A DNA stretch of 64,000 nucleotides, taken from Falsibacillus albus (GTDB taxonomy: Bacteria > Bacillota > Bacilli > Bacillales > DSM-25281). Below, piece after piece: positions 45,076 through 54,253 of the stretch (its first letter is position 1; each line of letters begins with the position of its first letter). The position numbers were made by a program, and so were the translations under genes. The stretch spans positions 34,927 through 98,926 of the forward strand of contig NZ_RCVZ01000015.1 of the NCBI RefSeq assembly GCF_003668575.1. The letters run 5' to 3'. The notes under the pieces are model-generated. The model was not told the DNA's origin, made no database searches, and saw only the letters and a program-made list of their open reading frames with translations.

Positions 45076-45289
45076 GCTTATCTCTTCCTTTCCATGACGG
45101 CAGATACCTTTATAAAAAAGTTTGCCTATGTATGATTTAACCATGAAATAATTGATACATTCAATATATAAGGTTAGTTTACCAAGAACAAGCTGTCACG
45201 CATTTCTCATCTATTTTTAATCGTATGTTTTAAAAAATATGATACAATGAGAAGCGTTTTACTTGACATGAAATTTATGGAGGATTCCA

Positions 45290-46168
45290 ATGTTCAGCCA
45301 ATCTTTTTTACAAATGAATACCATTTTCATCAGCATATTAATAGAAGCTCTCCCATTCGTACTGATTGGGGTTATCATTTCCAGTGTTCTGCAGATGTTT
45401 GTCAGTGAGGAAATGGTGGCGAAAATCATCCCTAAAAATAAATTTTTATCTGTATTATTAGCCGTTACTCTTGGTGCTTTGTTCCCAGGATGCGAATGTG
45501 GGATTGTGCCAGTGACAAGACGATTGATTGCCAAGGGCGTTCCCCTCCATGCAGCGATAGGCTTTATGCTTACTGGACCAGTCATCAATCCGATTGTCCT
45601 GTTCTCGACATATGTCGCATTCGGAAATAGCTGGAGCATGGTCTTGTACCGCGGCGGGATCTCTTTTCTTGTCGCCATTTTAGTCGGTGCGATCCTATCC
45701 TTCCAGTTCAAGGATTCACAATTGAAAGAAGAATTACATGACCATCATCATCACCACAATGATGGAATTTGGGGTAAAATAAAAGGGACTCTGCAGCATA
45801 CGATCGATGAATTTTTCGCGGTTGGAAAATTCCTTGTACTCGGTGCCTTTGTTGCCGCTGCAATGCAGACGTTTGTGAAGACATCCACCCTGACTTCGTT
45901 GGGCCACGGTGAATACTCTTCCTCCATCGTCATGATGGCCTTGACTTATTTACTGTCCCTTTGCTCTGAAGCAGATGCATTTATCGCTTCTTCATTCAGA
46001 AGCACTTTTTCGGAAACAGCCCTTGTCGCCTTCCTTGTATTCGGACCTATGTTCGATGTGAAAAATACGCTGATGCTTTTGGGCGTTTTCAAGAAAAAAT
46101 TTGTTTTTTATTTATTTACGTATGTCAGTGTACTCGTATTTTTATTGACGATTTTAATTGTTCATTGA
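45290..46168 (+). CDS. ycgR: UPF0718 permease (YcgR-like)
   Basis: The 292-aa product has about eight hydrophobic segments in two halves, each starting with a permease-type motif (LIEALPFVLIGVIISS; GKFLVLGAFVAAAMQTF). PGCECGIVPVTRRL near residue 66 is diagnostic of this permease family. A loop near residues 150-160 carries DHHHHHND, which is likely to bind metal. ATG follows TGGAGG. It is followed 19 bases later by the TIGR03943-type partner, as in B. subtilis ycgRQ. The transported species is unknown; the His-rich loop suggests a metal. Confidence 0.85.
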   Translation: MFSQSFLQMNTIFISILIEALPFVLIGVIISSVLQMFVSEEMVAKIIPKNKFLSVLLAVTLGALFPGCECGIVPVTRRLIAKGVPLHAAIGFMLTGPVINPIVLFSTYVAFGNSWSMVLYRGGISFLVAILVGAILSFQFKDSQLKEELHDHHHHHNDGIWGKIKGTLQHTIDEFFAVGKFLVLGAFVAAAMQTFVKTSTLTSLGHGEYSSSIVMMALTYLLSLCSEADAFIASSFRSTFSETALVAFLVFGPMFDVKNTLMLLGVFKKKFVFYLFTYVSVLVFLLTILIVH

Positions 46169-46187
46169 GTGAAAGGAGGAAAATAAA

Positions 46188-47048
46188 TTGCTGAGATTCA
46201 TTGTTCTTTTGGGCTTTTCGTTTGTCTTCATGCAGCTTCATGCAACAGGCGATATTTCCAAATATATTAATATGAAATATTCATATATATCGTTCTGCAC
46301 CATATTTCTCTTATTCTTTTTGACCATTATGCAGCTTTACTTTTACGCAAAGGAAGGTAAAGAAAAGGATGAAGAAGGATCTTGCAGCCATGATGCCGGC
46401 TGCGGATGCGGCCACGATCATTCCCATGATCGAAAAGGGTGGAAGTCTTGGATCGCCTATCCTATCTTGATATTTCCAGTGATAACATCTCTTTTCCTTC
46501 CGGTTGCCACACTGGATTCTAATATCGTCAAGGCAAAGGGCTATCATTTCGATGTATACAACGACGGGGACCCTTATGCCCAGCATCAATTTCTGGAACC
46601 TGACACAAGCGCATATTACGGATCTGATGGCTATTATGCCCGCATGGACAAAGCGTTGAAAAAATATATTAAACAGGATCCCGTTGTTCTGACTGACGCA
46701 AATTATTTGGAAGCGATGGAGATCATCTATAAGCATCCGGGCGATTTCATGGGAAAAACGTTACAATTCAAGGGTTTTGCCTTCAATGATAAAGGTCTGC
46801 AAAACGATCAATTATTTTTGTTCCGCTTCGGCATCATCCACTGCGTTGCTGATTCAGGGGTGTTTGGCATGCTCGTCCAATTTCCTGATGCGATGACTGT
46901 CAGAAATGATGAATGGATGGAAGTGGAGGGGAAAATGACATCTGAATTTTATCAGCCTTATAAAAAGACCATTCCGATGATAAAAGTGGATAAATGGAAG
47001 ATCGTCCCGAAACCAAAGGATCCTTATGTTTACAATAATTACAAATAA
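46188..47048 (+). CDS. ycgQ: TIGR03943/UPF0703 family protein (YcgQ-like)
   Basis: The 286-aa product has three to four membrane segments in its first third and a soluble second half ending MIKVDKWKIVPKP. A cytosolic loop near residues 65-85 has CSHDAGCGCGHDHSHDRKG, a dense Cys/His cluster likely to bind zinc or another metal. The C-terminal half resembles the UPF0703 domain. It starts at TTG 46188 after AAAGGAGG, translationally close to ycgR. A GC-rich terminator follows at 47060. Confidence 0.85.
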   Translation: MLRFIVLLGFSFVFMQLHATGDISKYINMKYSYISFCTIFLLFFLTIMQLYFYAKEGKEKDEEGSCSHDAGCGCGHDHSHDRKGWKSWIAYPILIFPVITSLFLPVATLDSNIVKAKGYHFDVYNDGDPYAQHQFLEPDTSAYYGSDGYYARMDKALKKYIKQDPVVLTDANYLEAMEIIYKHPGDFMGKTLQFKGFAFNDKGLQNDQLFLFRFGIIHCVADSGVFGMLVQFPDAMTVRNDEWMEVEGKMTSEFYQPYKKTIPMIKVDKWKIVPKPKDPYVYNNYK

Positions 47049-47059
47049 ATAACCATATA

Positions 47060-47106
47060 GGGGCCTGCCCTCTGCCATCATGCAGCCTGGGTCAGGCCCC
47101 TTTTTT
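47060..47106 (+). terminator. Rho-independent terminator of ycgRQ
   Basis: GGGGCCTG and CAGGCCCC enclose a partly paired 25-base loop and are followed by six T residues. It also faces the convergent small gene at 47121. Confidence 0.85.
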
Positions 47107-47120
47107 ATGTACTAGTCCAA

Positions 47121-47303
47121 CTACCTGCATCGCCATTTGTTCAATACATTGACGTTCAAAAATATCGACAAAAGAAAAATAATGATGAAACCTGCACTGA
47201 TTGCGATATAGTGAAGGTAGAAAGCCGCAAATGTAAATGCTCCCAACGCCATTGTGATCACCCAACCGAAAATCATGGATGCAATGATATAGGTTTTTTC
47301 CAT
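47121..47303 (-). CDS. 60-aa membrane protein
   Basis: The frame from ATG 47303 (after AGAGGTGAGG) encodes two hydrophobic helices, TYIIASMIFGWVITMALGAF and AISAGFIIIFLLSIFLNV, and a basic end (NKWRCR). It follows coaW on the minus strand by about 70 bases. A competing frame at 47092-47319 is less hydrophobic and has no ribosome binding site. Function unknown. Confidence 0.6.
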   Translation of the reverse strand: MEKTYIIASMIFGWVITMALGAFTFAAFYLHYIAISAGFIIIFLLSIFLNVNVLNKWRCR

Positions 47304-47370
47304 TGTCCTCACCTCTCAATCATTTTACCTTTTATGTTAGAGATGCGCCACAATCGTTCCTTATGTAATG

Positions 47371-48180
47371 TTAATCTTGACGACGTTTCCACAACATGGC
47401 ACCGATAGCCCCTGCAAAGGAGCCTCTATCAATAAAATGTGCCTTGTAGTCAAGCATGTCTTGGAACATCGTCAGTCTCTCTTTTAAAAAATTATTGCCG
47501 TTCAAAGTACTGCCGACAAAAACAATGTCCTTCAGTTGATGTGTTTGAGCGGCTTGAGTGGCAAGCAGGACAATCGTTTCAGCGACCATATTCATTACTG
47601 CTGCGATTTGATCTTCTTTTCGAACACCAAATATACCGCCAGGCTTACCAAAATTAGAAGCTGTCAATTCTCCCGGTATCGGGGTATCCTCAGATTCAAA
47701 AATATCCTTGACCAACAAATCCAAACGGCTTCGATCCCCATCATCCGCCATTTGGATCAGTTGATGGTAATCAGAGCTTCCGGTCAGCAGATTTCCTAAT
47801 CCGACTATCGTCCCGCCACCGATGCCGCTTCCTAGCAAACGTAGCTGCTTATGTTCTGTCACCAGCTGTATTGACGTTCCTGTCCCGATCATTACGAGAA
47901 TATAGCCTGCTGGTTTCTTTTGAGTTTTCATTAATAAATGATCCGTCCCTAAAGCAGTTGCTTCAAATTCCTGGATCACTTCCCCTTTCCCTAATACGGA
48001 CTTTAACTTCTGGGCCTTTCCTCCGGTAAGGATAAAACGGGAACTGCCTCCCAGTATGGCCAACCAGCTTTGAAGAGAGCCGAGTTCATCATTTGCAAAC
48101 ATCTTTGTATGAAGATGGGCATTTTCTATATATGCAATTTTAATCAAAGATCCGCCTGCATCTATCCCGATAGTATTCAT
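47371..48180 (-). CDS. coaW: Type II pantothenate kinase
   Basis: The 269-aa product has the actin/hexokinase-fold signature of eukaryal-like PanK: MNTIGIDAGGSLIKIAY at the N-terminus, GTGTSIQLV near residue 102 and GSGIGGGTIVGLGNLLTG near 115-132. Glu74 (QEFEATALG) is the likely catalytic base. It phosphorylates pantothenate in the first step of CoA synthesis; this type is found in Staphylococcus and several Bacillus and is not inhibited by CoA as type I is. Start ATG 48180 after GGTGATTTCC; four upstream codons are unsupported. Confidence 0.88.
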   Translation of the reverse strand: MNTIGIDAGGSLIKIAYIENAHLHTKMFANDELGSLQSWLAILGGSSRFILTGGKAQKLKSVLGKGEVIQEFEATALGTDHLLMKTQKKPAGYILVMIGTGTSIQLVTEHKQLRLLGSGIGGGTIVGLGNLLTGSSDYHQLIQMADDGDRSRLDLLVKDIFESEDTPIPGELTASNFGKPGGIFGVRKEDQIAAVMNMVAETIVLLATQAAQTHQLKDIVFVGSTLNGNNFLKERLTMFQDMLDYKAHFIDRGSFAGAIGAMLWKRRQD

Positions 48181-48200
48181 GGAAATCACCAACTATTTAT

Positions 48201-48533
48201 TTATTCTTCATTCAGCAACTGATTATTTGCACTAAGTTCATTTTCTTTGCTATATTTCCACGTGATCATTAATGATAGAATCAATGCCTTGATAGAGCTT
48301 AAAATGATGAATGCCACAAGATAATACAATATCCCCAGCCATTGGCTCATACGATCCGTCTGTGAAAACCACCACCATACAGAAGAAAGGATGAACAATG
48401 CCGCACTGATCAAAGAACCTTCCAACAATGGTTTTTTCATCGAGTGAAAGCTATTGAAGCGGTAAACCGTCCAAATAAGAGAAAGAATAAATATGACAGG
48501 AATCACCGTGAAATACATATATAAATTCATCAT
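48201..48533 (-). CDS. Membrane protein of unknown function
   Basis: The 110-aa product has three hydrophobic segments (about 5-25, 40-58 and 65-90) and an acidic Asn/Glu-rich tail (KENELSANNQLLNEE). There are two adjacent ATG codons; the upstream AGGGAGGAG is 12-15 bases away. It ends 20 bases before coaW, so the two may be cotranscribed. No family recognised. Confidence 0.55.
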   Translation of the reverse strand: MMNLYMYFTVIPVIFILSLIWTVYRFNSFHSMKKPLLEGSLISAALFILSSVWWWFSQTDRMSQWLGILYYLVAFIILSSIKALILSLMITWKYSKENELSANNQLLNEE

Positions 48534-48579
48534 TGCTCAAAAAACTCCTCCCTCTCTGCCAGATTAACTTTTATTTATT

Positions 48580-48729
48580 TCAGCACTGGAATTCCTTCGG
48601 GGATGTAGACTTATTTTCGGAATAGACATCTTCCTGCTCTCCATTCTTTTCCATACCCTTCTTCTTATCCATCCAAAACTTCATAAAAAAAATAAGAAAC
48701 AAAGCAACGATACTGAAGACTAATACCAT
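48580..48729 (-). CDS. 49-aa single-helix membrane protein
   Basis: ATG 48729 follows AGGGGG by 7 bases. The peptide has one transmembrane helix (VLVFSIVALFLIFFMKF) and then a charged cytoplasmic or external tail (WMDKKKGMEKNGEQED). It has the typical look of the small Bacillus membrane proteins often missed in annotation. It lies between corA and the 110-aa membrane gene, possibly in one transcript. Confidence 0.6.
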   Translation of the reverse strand: MVLVFSIVALFLIFFMKFWMDKKKGMEKNGEQEDVYSENKSTSPKEFQC

Positions 48730-48849
48730 TTGAAGTCCCCCTTTCAGTCTCTCGCTCTATCCTATTCTTCAAACCGATGGATTATTTAGGTTTCGCTCGA
48801 ATATATCGAATGGAAACGCTCCCAGTTTTCAACAAAACGTGACATGAAC

Positions 48850-49821
48850 TCATCGAGGATCCTTCATTTTTGTGTTTTCTTGCTCTCCCCACCACCCTTT
48901 TGATTTGAAGTACAAAGCGATGGCCATTCCTACACTGAACATGAGGATCAAGGCGAATAAATAGCCATACTTCCATTTCAGCTCAGGCATAATGGTGAAA
49001 TTCATGCCATTCAATCCTGCAATGAAAGTCATGGGGATGAAAATGACGCTGAACAGCGTAAGAGTCTTCATGATTGCATTTGAATGATCTGCCTTTAATG
49101 TCATTTGCAAATTGAAAATACTGTTTAAATTTTCTTTGAAGGAGTCCAATGCATTTACAACACGGGTGTAATTATTATTCAGTGTCTGAAAATAAAATCC
49201 AGCTTCCTCATTTATGAAAGGAAAATCAGACCTGCTCATCGTTTCCATTACATTCCCTTGCGCCTCAATACCGTTTCTCAATCTGTGCAGCCGGGTTTTC
49301 CAGCGATATACTTTCCTGGCTATTCGATTATCAAAAGGCCGATCGAACACATTGCGCTCTATTTCTTGAATTTGGTCCGCTATCCGATCGATCATTTTCA
49401 AATCCCCCATTGTCACCTTTGTGAATATTTGGAACAGAATTTGCCCGGTATGGGACATATACTCTGGGTGGACAAGGAAATCACTTTTCAGCTGCTCAAG
49501 CAACTCGATGCTTTGCTCTTCCTTTGTAATCACATAATTTTCCCCAACCAAAATCGACAATTTAGCTTCGGTATAATCCTCTTTTATGGCAAAAAGCGAC
49601 ACCACCGCTTCATGCTTGAACACATCCACTTTTGGAATCTCACTAAACTCCTCCAATCCTTTTTTGGCAAGTGGATGGATTTTCAATTCATGCAGTAAAG
49701 TATGGAAATCATGTTTCTTATCGGGATTGAAATGAATCCAAACGATATTTCCTTCTAATGCTGGAAGTGCCATCTGATCAACTTCACGAACCTGTTCATT
49801 TTCAGATGAGTAAATAAGCAT
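48850..49821 (-). CDS. corA: CorA-family magnesium transporter
   Basis: The product is about 323 aa. The cytosolic N-terminal funnel (WIHFNPDK, VSLFAIKEDY) is followed by a long helix and two C-terminal transmembrane segments with the signature GLNGMNF after the first. The GMN motif forms the pore mouth of the pentameric Mg2+ channel. Start ATG 49821 follows GAGAGGA; six upstream codons are that ribosome binding site. There is no M-box riboswitch visible upstream; instead a repeat-rich gap follows. Confidence 0.9.
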   Translation of the reverse strand: MLIYSSENEQVREVDQMALPALEGNIVWIHFNPDKKHDFHTLLHELKIHPLAKKGLEEFSEIPKVDVFKHEAVVSLFAIKEDYTEAKLSILVGENYVITKEEQSIELLEQLKSDFLVHPEYMSHTGQILFQIFTKVTMGDLKMIDRIADQIQEIERNVFDRPFDNRIARKVYRWKTRLHRLRNGIEAQGNVMETMSRSDFPFINEEAGFYFQTLNNNYTRVVNALDSFKENLNSIFNLQMTLKADHSNAIMKTLTLFSVIFIPMTFIAGLNGMNFTIMPELKWKYGYLFALILMFSVGMAIALYFKSKGWWGEQENTKMKDPR

Positions 49822-49927
49822 AAATGAGGTTCCTCTCAAGAATGTTTTTTTCAGTATTTGTTAGATTCATTGTGGATATACAGTAGATGACTGCAATCCA
49901 ACCCAATACTATGGGCTTTGTTAACAC

Positions 49928-50177
49928 CGCTGTTGATTTCCGTGCAAGTCTTCGCTTACCGCGAGGCGGGCGGCGAGCCTCCTCGATGCGCTGCGTGGTC
50001 TCACCTGTCTAGCTCTGTGGCTTAGGGGCTCGAGGTCATAAGTCGATTCTGTCAAAAAGCAAATGACGCCTTTCCGTCAGATTCGCCTTATGCTTGTCGC
50101 CCCTAGGCAAAGCCCCGCCGCTTTTTGAACTGTCCCGCTAATATCGCCGGAGTTTTCGTCTTGCACTCCAATCAAAG
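49928..50177. repeat. Composite dispersed repeat with internal hairpin insert
   Basis: The copy starts TGTTGATTTCCGTGCAAG, runs through GAGGCGGGCGGCGAGCCTCC and GTGGTCTCACCTGTC (to about 50010), and ends TTGCACTCCAATCAAAG (near 50160-50177). Between these lies a different unit, 50011-50125, with an imperfect 29-31-bp inverted repeat (arms 50021-50051 and 50079-50107: CATAAGTCGATTCTG against CAGATTCGCCTTATG). The 439-base gap between corA and 50261 contains nothing else. Confidence 0.6.
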
Positions 50178-50224
50178 GCTGGAAATGGACTAATATCAAC
50201 ACCAAGCTTTAACAGAGGCAAACA

Positions 50225-50251
50225 AAAAAACCGCCAGTCGCTGGCGGTTCG
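50225..50251 (-). terminator. Rho-independent terminator
   Basis: AACCGCCA and TGGCGGTT form the stem and, on the minus strand, lead into a seven-T run just after the NAD(P)-binding protein gene. Confidence 0.85.
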
Positions 50252-50260
50252 TTGATGAAT

Positions 50261-50875
50261 CTAATAGGCAAGACCGACGGATTGTCTAATAAATTGGCGG
50301 TTTTGGAGCTCTCTTGTGAAAAAGTGTGCGACATCAGCTCTGGAAATATTTCTTCCGCCTTCCGGTATGCCTTCCGCTTTAGTTCTATAATGAGCCGTCA
50401 GTTCTTTTTTGGTCAACCCCATCGGGCGTGCTGCCGTCCATTCAAAGTCCGATTGTGCAAGCTGATCTACCGCTCGGCGATGGTCTTCCAGTACATTTTT
50501 TAAAATTTTCTGGGCGAGCCAGCCCGTTATGCCTGGAATTTCTTTGTAAATCCCTGCAGAGGCCATATACAGAATACGATTCACATTATGCTGTTTCATG
50601 CCTTCAATGATATTTGAAGTCATTTGGCTAAGTTCAGTTGTTTTCCCCAATCCATGTGCACCGAGGCACGAGATGACCACATCATGCCCTTCGATGGCTT
50701 TGGCCGCGTCATCAAATTTCAAAGCATCTCCCTTGATGATTTTTAGCTGCTCATAGGAAATCGTTAATTTTTCTGGATTTCGAACGAATGCGGTCACTGA
50801 ATGGCCTTCCTCCAACGTTTGCTGGACAACATGTTCACCAGTCCCGCCGCTTGCCCCAAACACAATAATGTTCAA
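50261..50875 (-). CDS. NAD(P)-binding protein, atypical SDR (YwnB/YhfK-like)
   Basis: The product is about 204 aa. The start MNIIVFGASGGTGEHVVQQ has the GASGGTG nucleotide-binding loop of atypical SDRs with the NmrA-like fold; VISCLGAHGLGK and ILYMASAGIYKEIPG follow in the usual places. No catalytic tyrosine-lysine pair of classical SDRs is required in this group. It probably reduces a small molecule or senses redox. TTG 50875 is better spaced from AGGTGAT than TTG 50881. Confidence 0.75.
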   Translation of the reverse strand: MNIIVFGASGGTGEHVVQQTLEEGHSVTAFVRNPEKLTISYEQLKIIKGDALKFDDAAKAIEGHDVVISCLGAHGLGKTTELSQMTSNIIEGMKQHNVNRILYMASAGIYKEIPGITGWLAQKILKNVLEDHRRAVDQLAQSDFEWTAARPMGLTKKELTAHYRTKAEGIPEGGRNISRADVAHFFTRELQNRQFIRQSVGLAY

Positions 50876-51121
50876 GATCAATCACCTACACTTTTGGAGT
50901 TTTATATCTTCCTCATTTAATGCATATTTAGGAATGGCGATGCTGCTAATATCGCTAAAAAATTCCTTCACTCTAAAAAAGATGAAATAAAGGTACATTC
51001 GACAATACAACACTCAGTTTTATGTAATCTTAACAAAATCTAAAAACTTTTTCACCTTTGGAGATGACTATAAGCGCATGAGGAAAGGCAACTCCCAATA
51101 TATGGATGGTGCCTGTTGCTT

Positions 51122-54100
51122 CTAAAGAAAAACGAATTCAGTCCGGCTTCCGTTCTGGCTGCTGATGACTTCCAGTCGGGCATCTATACGTTCCTTGAGC
51201 TCTGGGACGTGTGATATGACACCGACGAGGCGTCCACTGCTCTGGATATCCATCAATGCCTCGATGGCGTTGTCAAGGGATTCCGGATCTAAGGTTCCAA
51301 AGCCTTCGTCTATGAACATGGTTTCCAATGAAACTCCGCCGGCGTGCTGCTGTACGACTTCCGCCAATCCTAATGCAAGCGAAAGGGAAGCCTTGAAACT
51401 TTCTCCTCCAGAAAGCGTTTTGACGTGTCGCTCCTGGCCAGTATACTGATCAAAAATGAGGAGCTCAAGTCCGCTTTGCACATTCCCTTTGGAACGGTCC
51501 GTTTTCCTTAACAACTGATATCGTCCGCTTGTCATCTTGGACAGCCTTTCATTGGCGATCCTCAGGATTTCGTCTAAGAATGAGGCAAGTACAAACCTTT
51601 CAAACGTAATTCGATACGTATTTTGCCCCCTCGCCATATCAGACAAATGACCGATCAATTGATAGCGCTGTTCCGCATCCTTAATACTTTCGTTTATTTG
51701 CTGGACATCTTTCAATATCGCTTTATTGTCACGAATTCGAATGACTATGTTTGTATGGGCATCCAGTTTTTCCTGAAGAATAGAAGTGATTTCCTTCATC
51801 TTTAACTGAAGTTTTTCCATATCTGGAGGATCTACCTCTTTTAAAGACTGTGACAGTTCATGGAACCGATCCGTTACGGATCGCAGTTCCTCTCCAAAGT
51901 TTTTCACTTCTTCCTCCAAAGATTGAATGCCCTTTTCCGACATTTTCGATTCGCTGTATTCCTGATAAGAAGCAAATCCTTGATTTTCCATCATTGTTTT
52001 AAAGCTTTCTCTTTCAGCTTTCAGATTTTCATCTGCCTTGTTCACCAATCCCAACATCTGTTCATGTCGGGAATGCATCCCTGAATATTGCTCTTTCAAT
52101 TGTTGGAAGGAAGATCTTGCGTCCTCAAGTGCCTTTTCCATTTTTTTCAGCCGATCATTCACTTTTGTCCATCTATCCTCGTATTGGGATGTTGACCGCA
52201 GCTCTTCCGGTATCGAACTTTTCATCCTATGAAGCTCGGTCCTTTTTTCGATGAATCGCTCATTAATTTGGTTGGACTCTCTTTCCAATTCTTTTTGGGA
52301 ACCTTCCACTTCAAGGCGCTCAGCATCGTTGGAGGATACCATTTTTTCCAATTCTTCTTCATGAGAAAGAACATCCTGTAGGTAGTGGATTTTTTGTTTC
52401 AGGTCTTCGTAATTGGAAGCTATTCCGTTTCGATGGGCGTCCAAGAACTCTGCCTGAAAATTGGGAATGGATTCTTTGATTTCGTTTTCAAGCTCGAGCA
52501 CCTGCAGCTGAATCATCTCAGCCCTCGACTTAGCTTCGTATAAAGTGGTCTCTATTTGAGCCCTTTCTTCCTCCAGTTTAGAGACTGCTTCCTTTGCCGA
52601 TTTCAAATCTTGTTCCGAAGGCAATTCTTGATTCATTATCGCAGGCAATGGATGTTGCTCGGAACCGCATACGGGACAGGCTTCCCCTTGTACGAGTTGA
52701 TGCGCCAGAATCCCAGCCTGTCCTGTACGCCATTTCTGATCAATCGCTTCATAGCCGCTCTTTGCATCCATCAGTCTTTCCTTTACTTGCTCGAGCAGTT
52801 TATTCTGCTTATTTAACTGCTCCTTTGCTTGCGAATCTTTCTCGAACAGGACCGATAATTTATCAAGCTGGAGGAGCTGCATTTTGATTTTTTCTTCGCT
52901 TCTTTCAAGCTCCAGCTTTTCATACTTCGCTTTTTCAAGGTGCTTCTTCTTTTCCTGCAATTCCTTTTTGAATGCTTCATTCTTCTCAAGAATATCGTTG
53001 TTTTTGTACATTTGCTTTGCCATTTCCTGCTGCTTCAATTGCAGTTGAGCGGTTTGTTTATTTAAGGATTCAAACGCAAAAACATCATTTTTTATATTGG
53101 CTAACAAGTTGATTTCTTCAGCTGTTTTTTTTCTGACCTCATCTTTGTTGATTTCTTCTTCGAAAACCTTCTCTGCTTGTTTTAAATGAGTTGAAAGCCC
53201 CTCTTTTTTCTTAATAATCATTTGAAGGTTCTCTTTCGCATCGTCCCATTCTCTGCGAAGACGGTGGCATAGCTCCTCTTGCTGATGAAGCAATGCTGCT
53301 TTATATGCTTTAGTTATCGCCTTTTTCTTCTCTTCAAATATTTCTTTGTGCGAATCCAATTCCTGCTTCCTATCCTCTAGTTCTTTCTTTGATCGGAACT
53401 GTCGCAGGACGGATTCTGCCTCAATCAGTTTTTTTTGCCAAGCATCCCGCTCTTTTTGCTGAACATCCACCTGCTCATGCAGTTCGGCCATTTTCTGTTC
53501 CATGGCTTCTATCACATCGAAAAGAATGGTAAGGATCATCTGGTCATTCGGCGTTTCCAATGCGATTGCAGACTTGAGGTCTTCATTTCCTTCAACATGG
53601 ATTTGACGGAGCTTATTGGTCCGCTCAATGACCTGTCTTTCAACAATTTTTTTTAATTCACCCGCTTCTTCTTTTAATTTATCTTCAATCTTTTTATAAA
53701 ATTCGGTATGGAAAAGGCGCTGCAGGATGAGTTCTTTATCTTTGCTGTCTGAGACCAAGAGCTTCCGGAATTCACCTTGAGGGATCATAAGGATCTGCCT
53801 GAACTGATTGAAATCGAGTTGAATGATCTCCTTTATTTTCTCATCAACTTCCCTTACGTTTGCACCTAAAAGCTTTTGATTCCCATCCCCATCAATGATA
53901 TACAGCTCCGCTTTTGCTCCGACAGTGGTAAAACCCTCACCACGTTCTTTTTTCTTTTCCTGTTGAGGGGACCGTTTGATGAAATAAGTCTCGTTGCGAA
54001 GAGAAAATAATAAAGAAGTTTCGGTCAGCATTGAATCCTCTGCAAATTGGCTTCTTAAGTCCGCTCCGCTTCGATCCTCTCCACTCGCCCTTCCATAGAT

Positions 54101-54253
54101 GGAAAAGCTGATGCCATCGAAAATGGTCGTTTTCCCCGCACCTGTTTTTCCTGAAATCACAAACATTTTACGATTTCCCAATTCTGTAAAGTCAATGGTT
54201 TCAGCACCTGCATATGGACCGAAAGCCTGCATGGTCAATTTCATCGGTCTCAT
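51122..54253 (-). CDS. sbcC: Nuclease SbcC ATPase subunit
   Basis: The 1043-aa SMC-like ATPase has Walker A GKTGAGKTTIFD at residues 35-46, very long coiled coils, a zinc hook EACPVCGSEQHP with Cys526 and Cys529, and a C-terminal ABC signature LSGGESFKASLSLALGLAE followed by Walker B TMFIDEGFG. With SbcD it forms the bacterial Mre11-Rad50 complex that opens DNA hairpins and trims ends. Its start overlaps the sbcD stop by 4 bases. Confidence 0.95.
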   Translation of the reverse strand: MRPMKLTMQAFGPYAGAETIDFTELGNRKMFVISGKTGAGKTTIFDGISFSIYGRASGEDRSGADLRSQFAEDSMLTETSLLFSLRNETYFIKRSPQQEKKKERGEGFTTVGAKAELYIIDGDGNQKLLGANVREVDEKIKEIIQLDFNQFRQILMIPQGEFRKLLVSDSKDKELILQRLFHTEFYKKIEDKLKEEAGELKKIVERQVIERTNKLRQIHVEGNEDLKSAIALETPNDQMILTILFDVIEAMEQKMAELHEQVDVQQKERDAWQKKLIEAESVLRQFRSKKELEDRKQELDSHKEIFEEKKKAITKAYKAALLHQQEELCHRLRREWDDAKENLQMIIKKKEGLSTHLKQAEKVFEEEINKDEVRKKTAEEINLLANIKNDVFAFESLNKQTAQLQLKQQEMAKQMYKNNDILEKNEAFKKELQEKKKHLEKAKYEKLELERSEEKIKMQLLQLDKLSVLFEKDSQAKEQLNKQNKLLEQVKERLMDAKSGYEAIDQKWRTGQAGILAHQLVQGEACPVCGSEQHPLPAIMNQELPSEQDLKSAKEAVSKLEEERAQIETTLYEAKSRAEMIQLQVLELENEIKESIPNFQAEFLDAHRNGIASNYEDLKQKIHYLQDVLSHEEELEKMVSSNDAERLEVEGSQKELERESNQINERFIEKRTELHRMKSSIPEELRSTSQYEDRWTKVNDRLKKMEKALEDARSSFQQLKEQYSGMHSRHEQMLGLVNKADENLKAERESFKTMMENQGFASYQEYSESKMSEKGIQSLEEEVKNFGEELRSVTDRFHELSQSLKEVDPPDMEKLQLKMKEITSILQEKLDAHTNIVIRIRDNKAILKDVQQINESIKDAEQRYQLIGHLSDMARGQNTYRITFERFVLASFLDEILRIANERLSKMTSGRYQLLRKTDRSKGNVQSGLELLIFDQYTGQERHVKTLSGGESFKASLSLALGLAEVVQQHAGGVSLETMFIDEGFGTLDPESLDNAIEALMDIQSSGRLVGVISHVPELKERIDARLEVISSQNGSRTEFVFL

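Noticed and set aside
45180..45290. Zur box upstream of ycgR
   Set aside because: TCGTAT and ATGATA form only an imperfect inverted pair with spacing unlike the 7-1-7 Zur consensus.
47092..47319. 75-aa frame overlapping the 60-aa membrane gene
   Set aside because: The alternative frame has a proper ribosome binding site and two clean membrane helices; this one has neither.
49822..50260. M-box (magnesium) riboswitch upstream of corA
   Set aside because: The gap is filled by dispersed repeats; no M-box core was seen.
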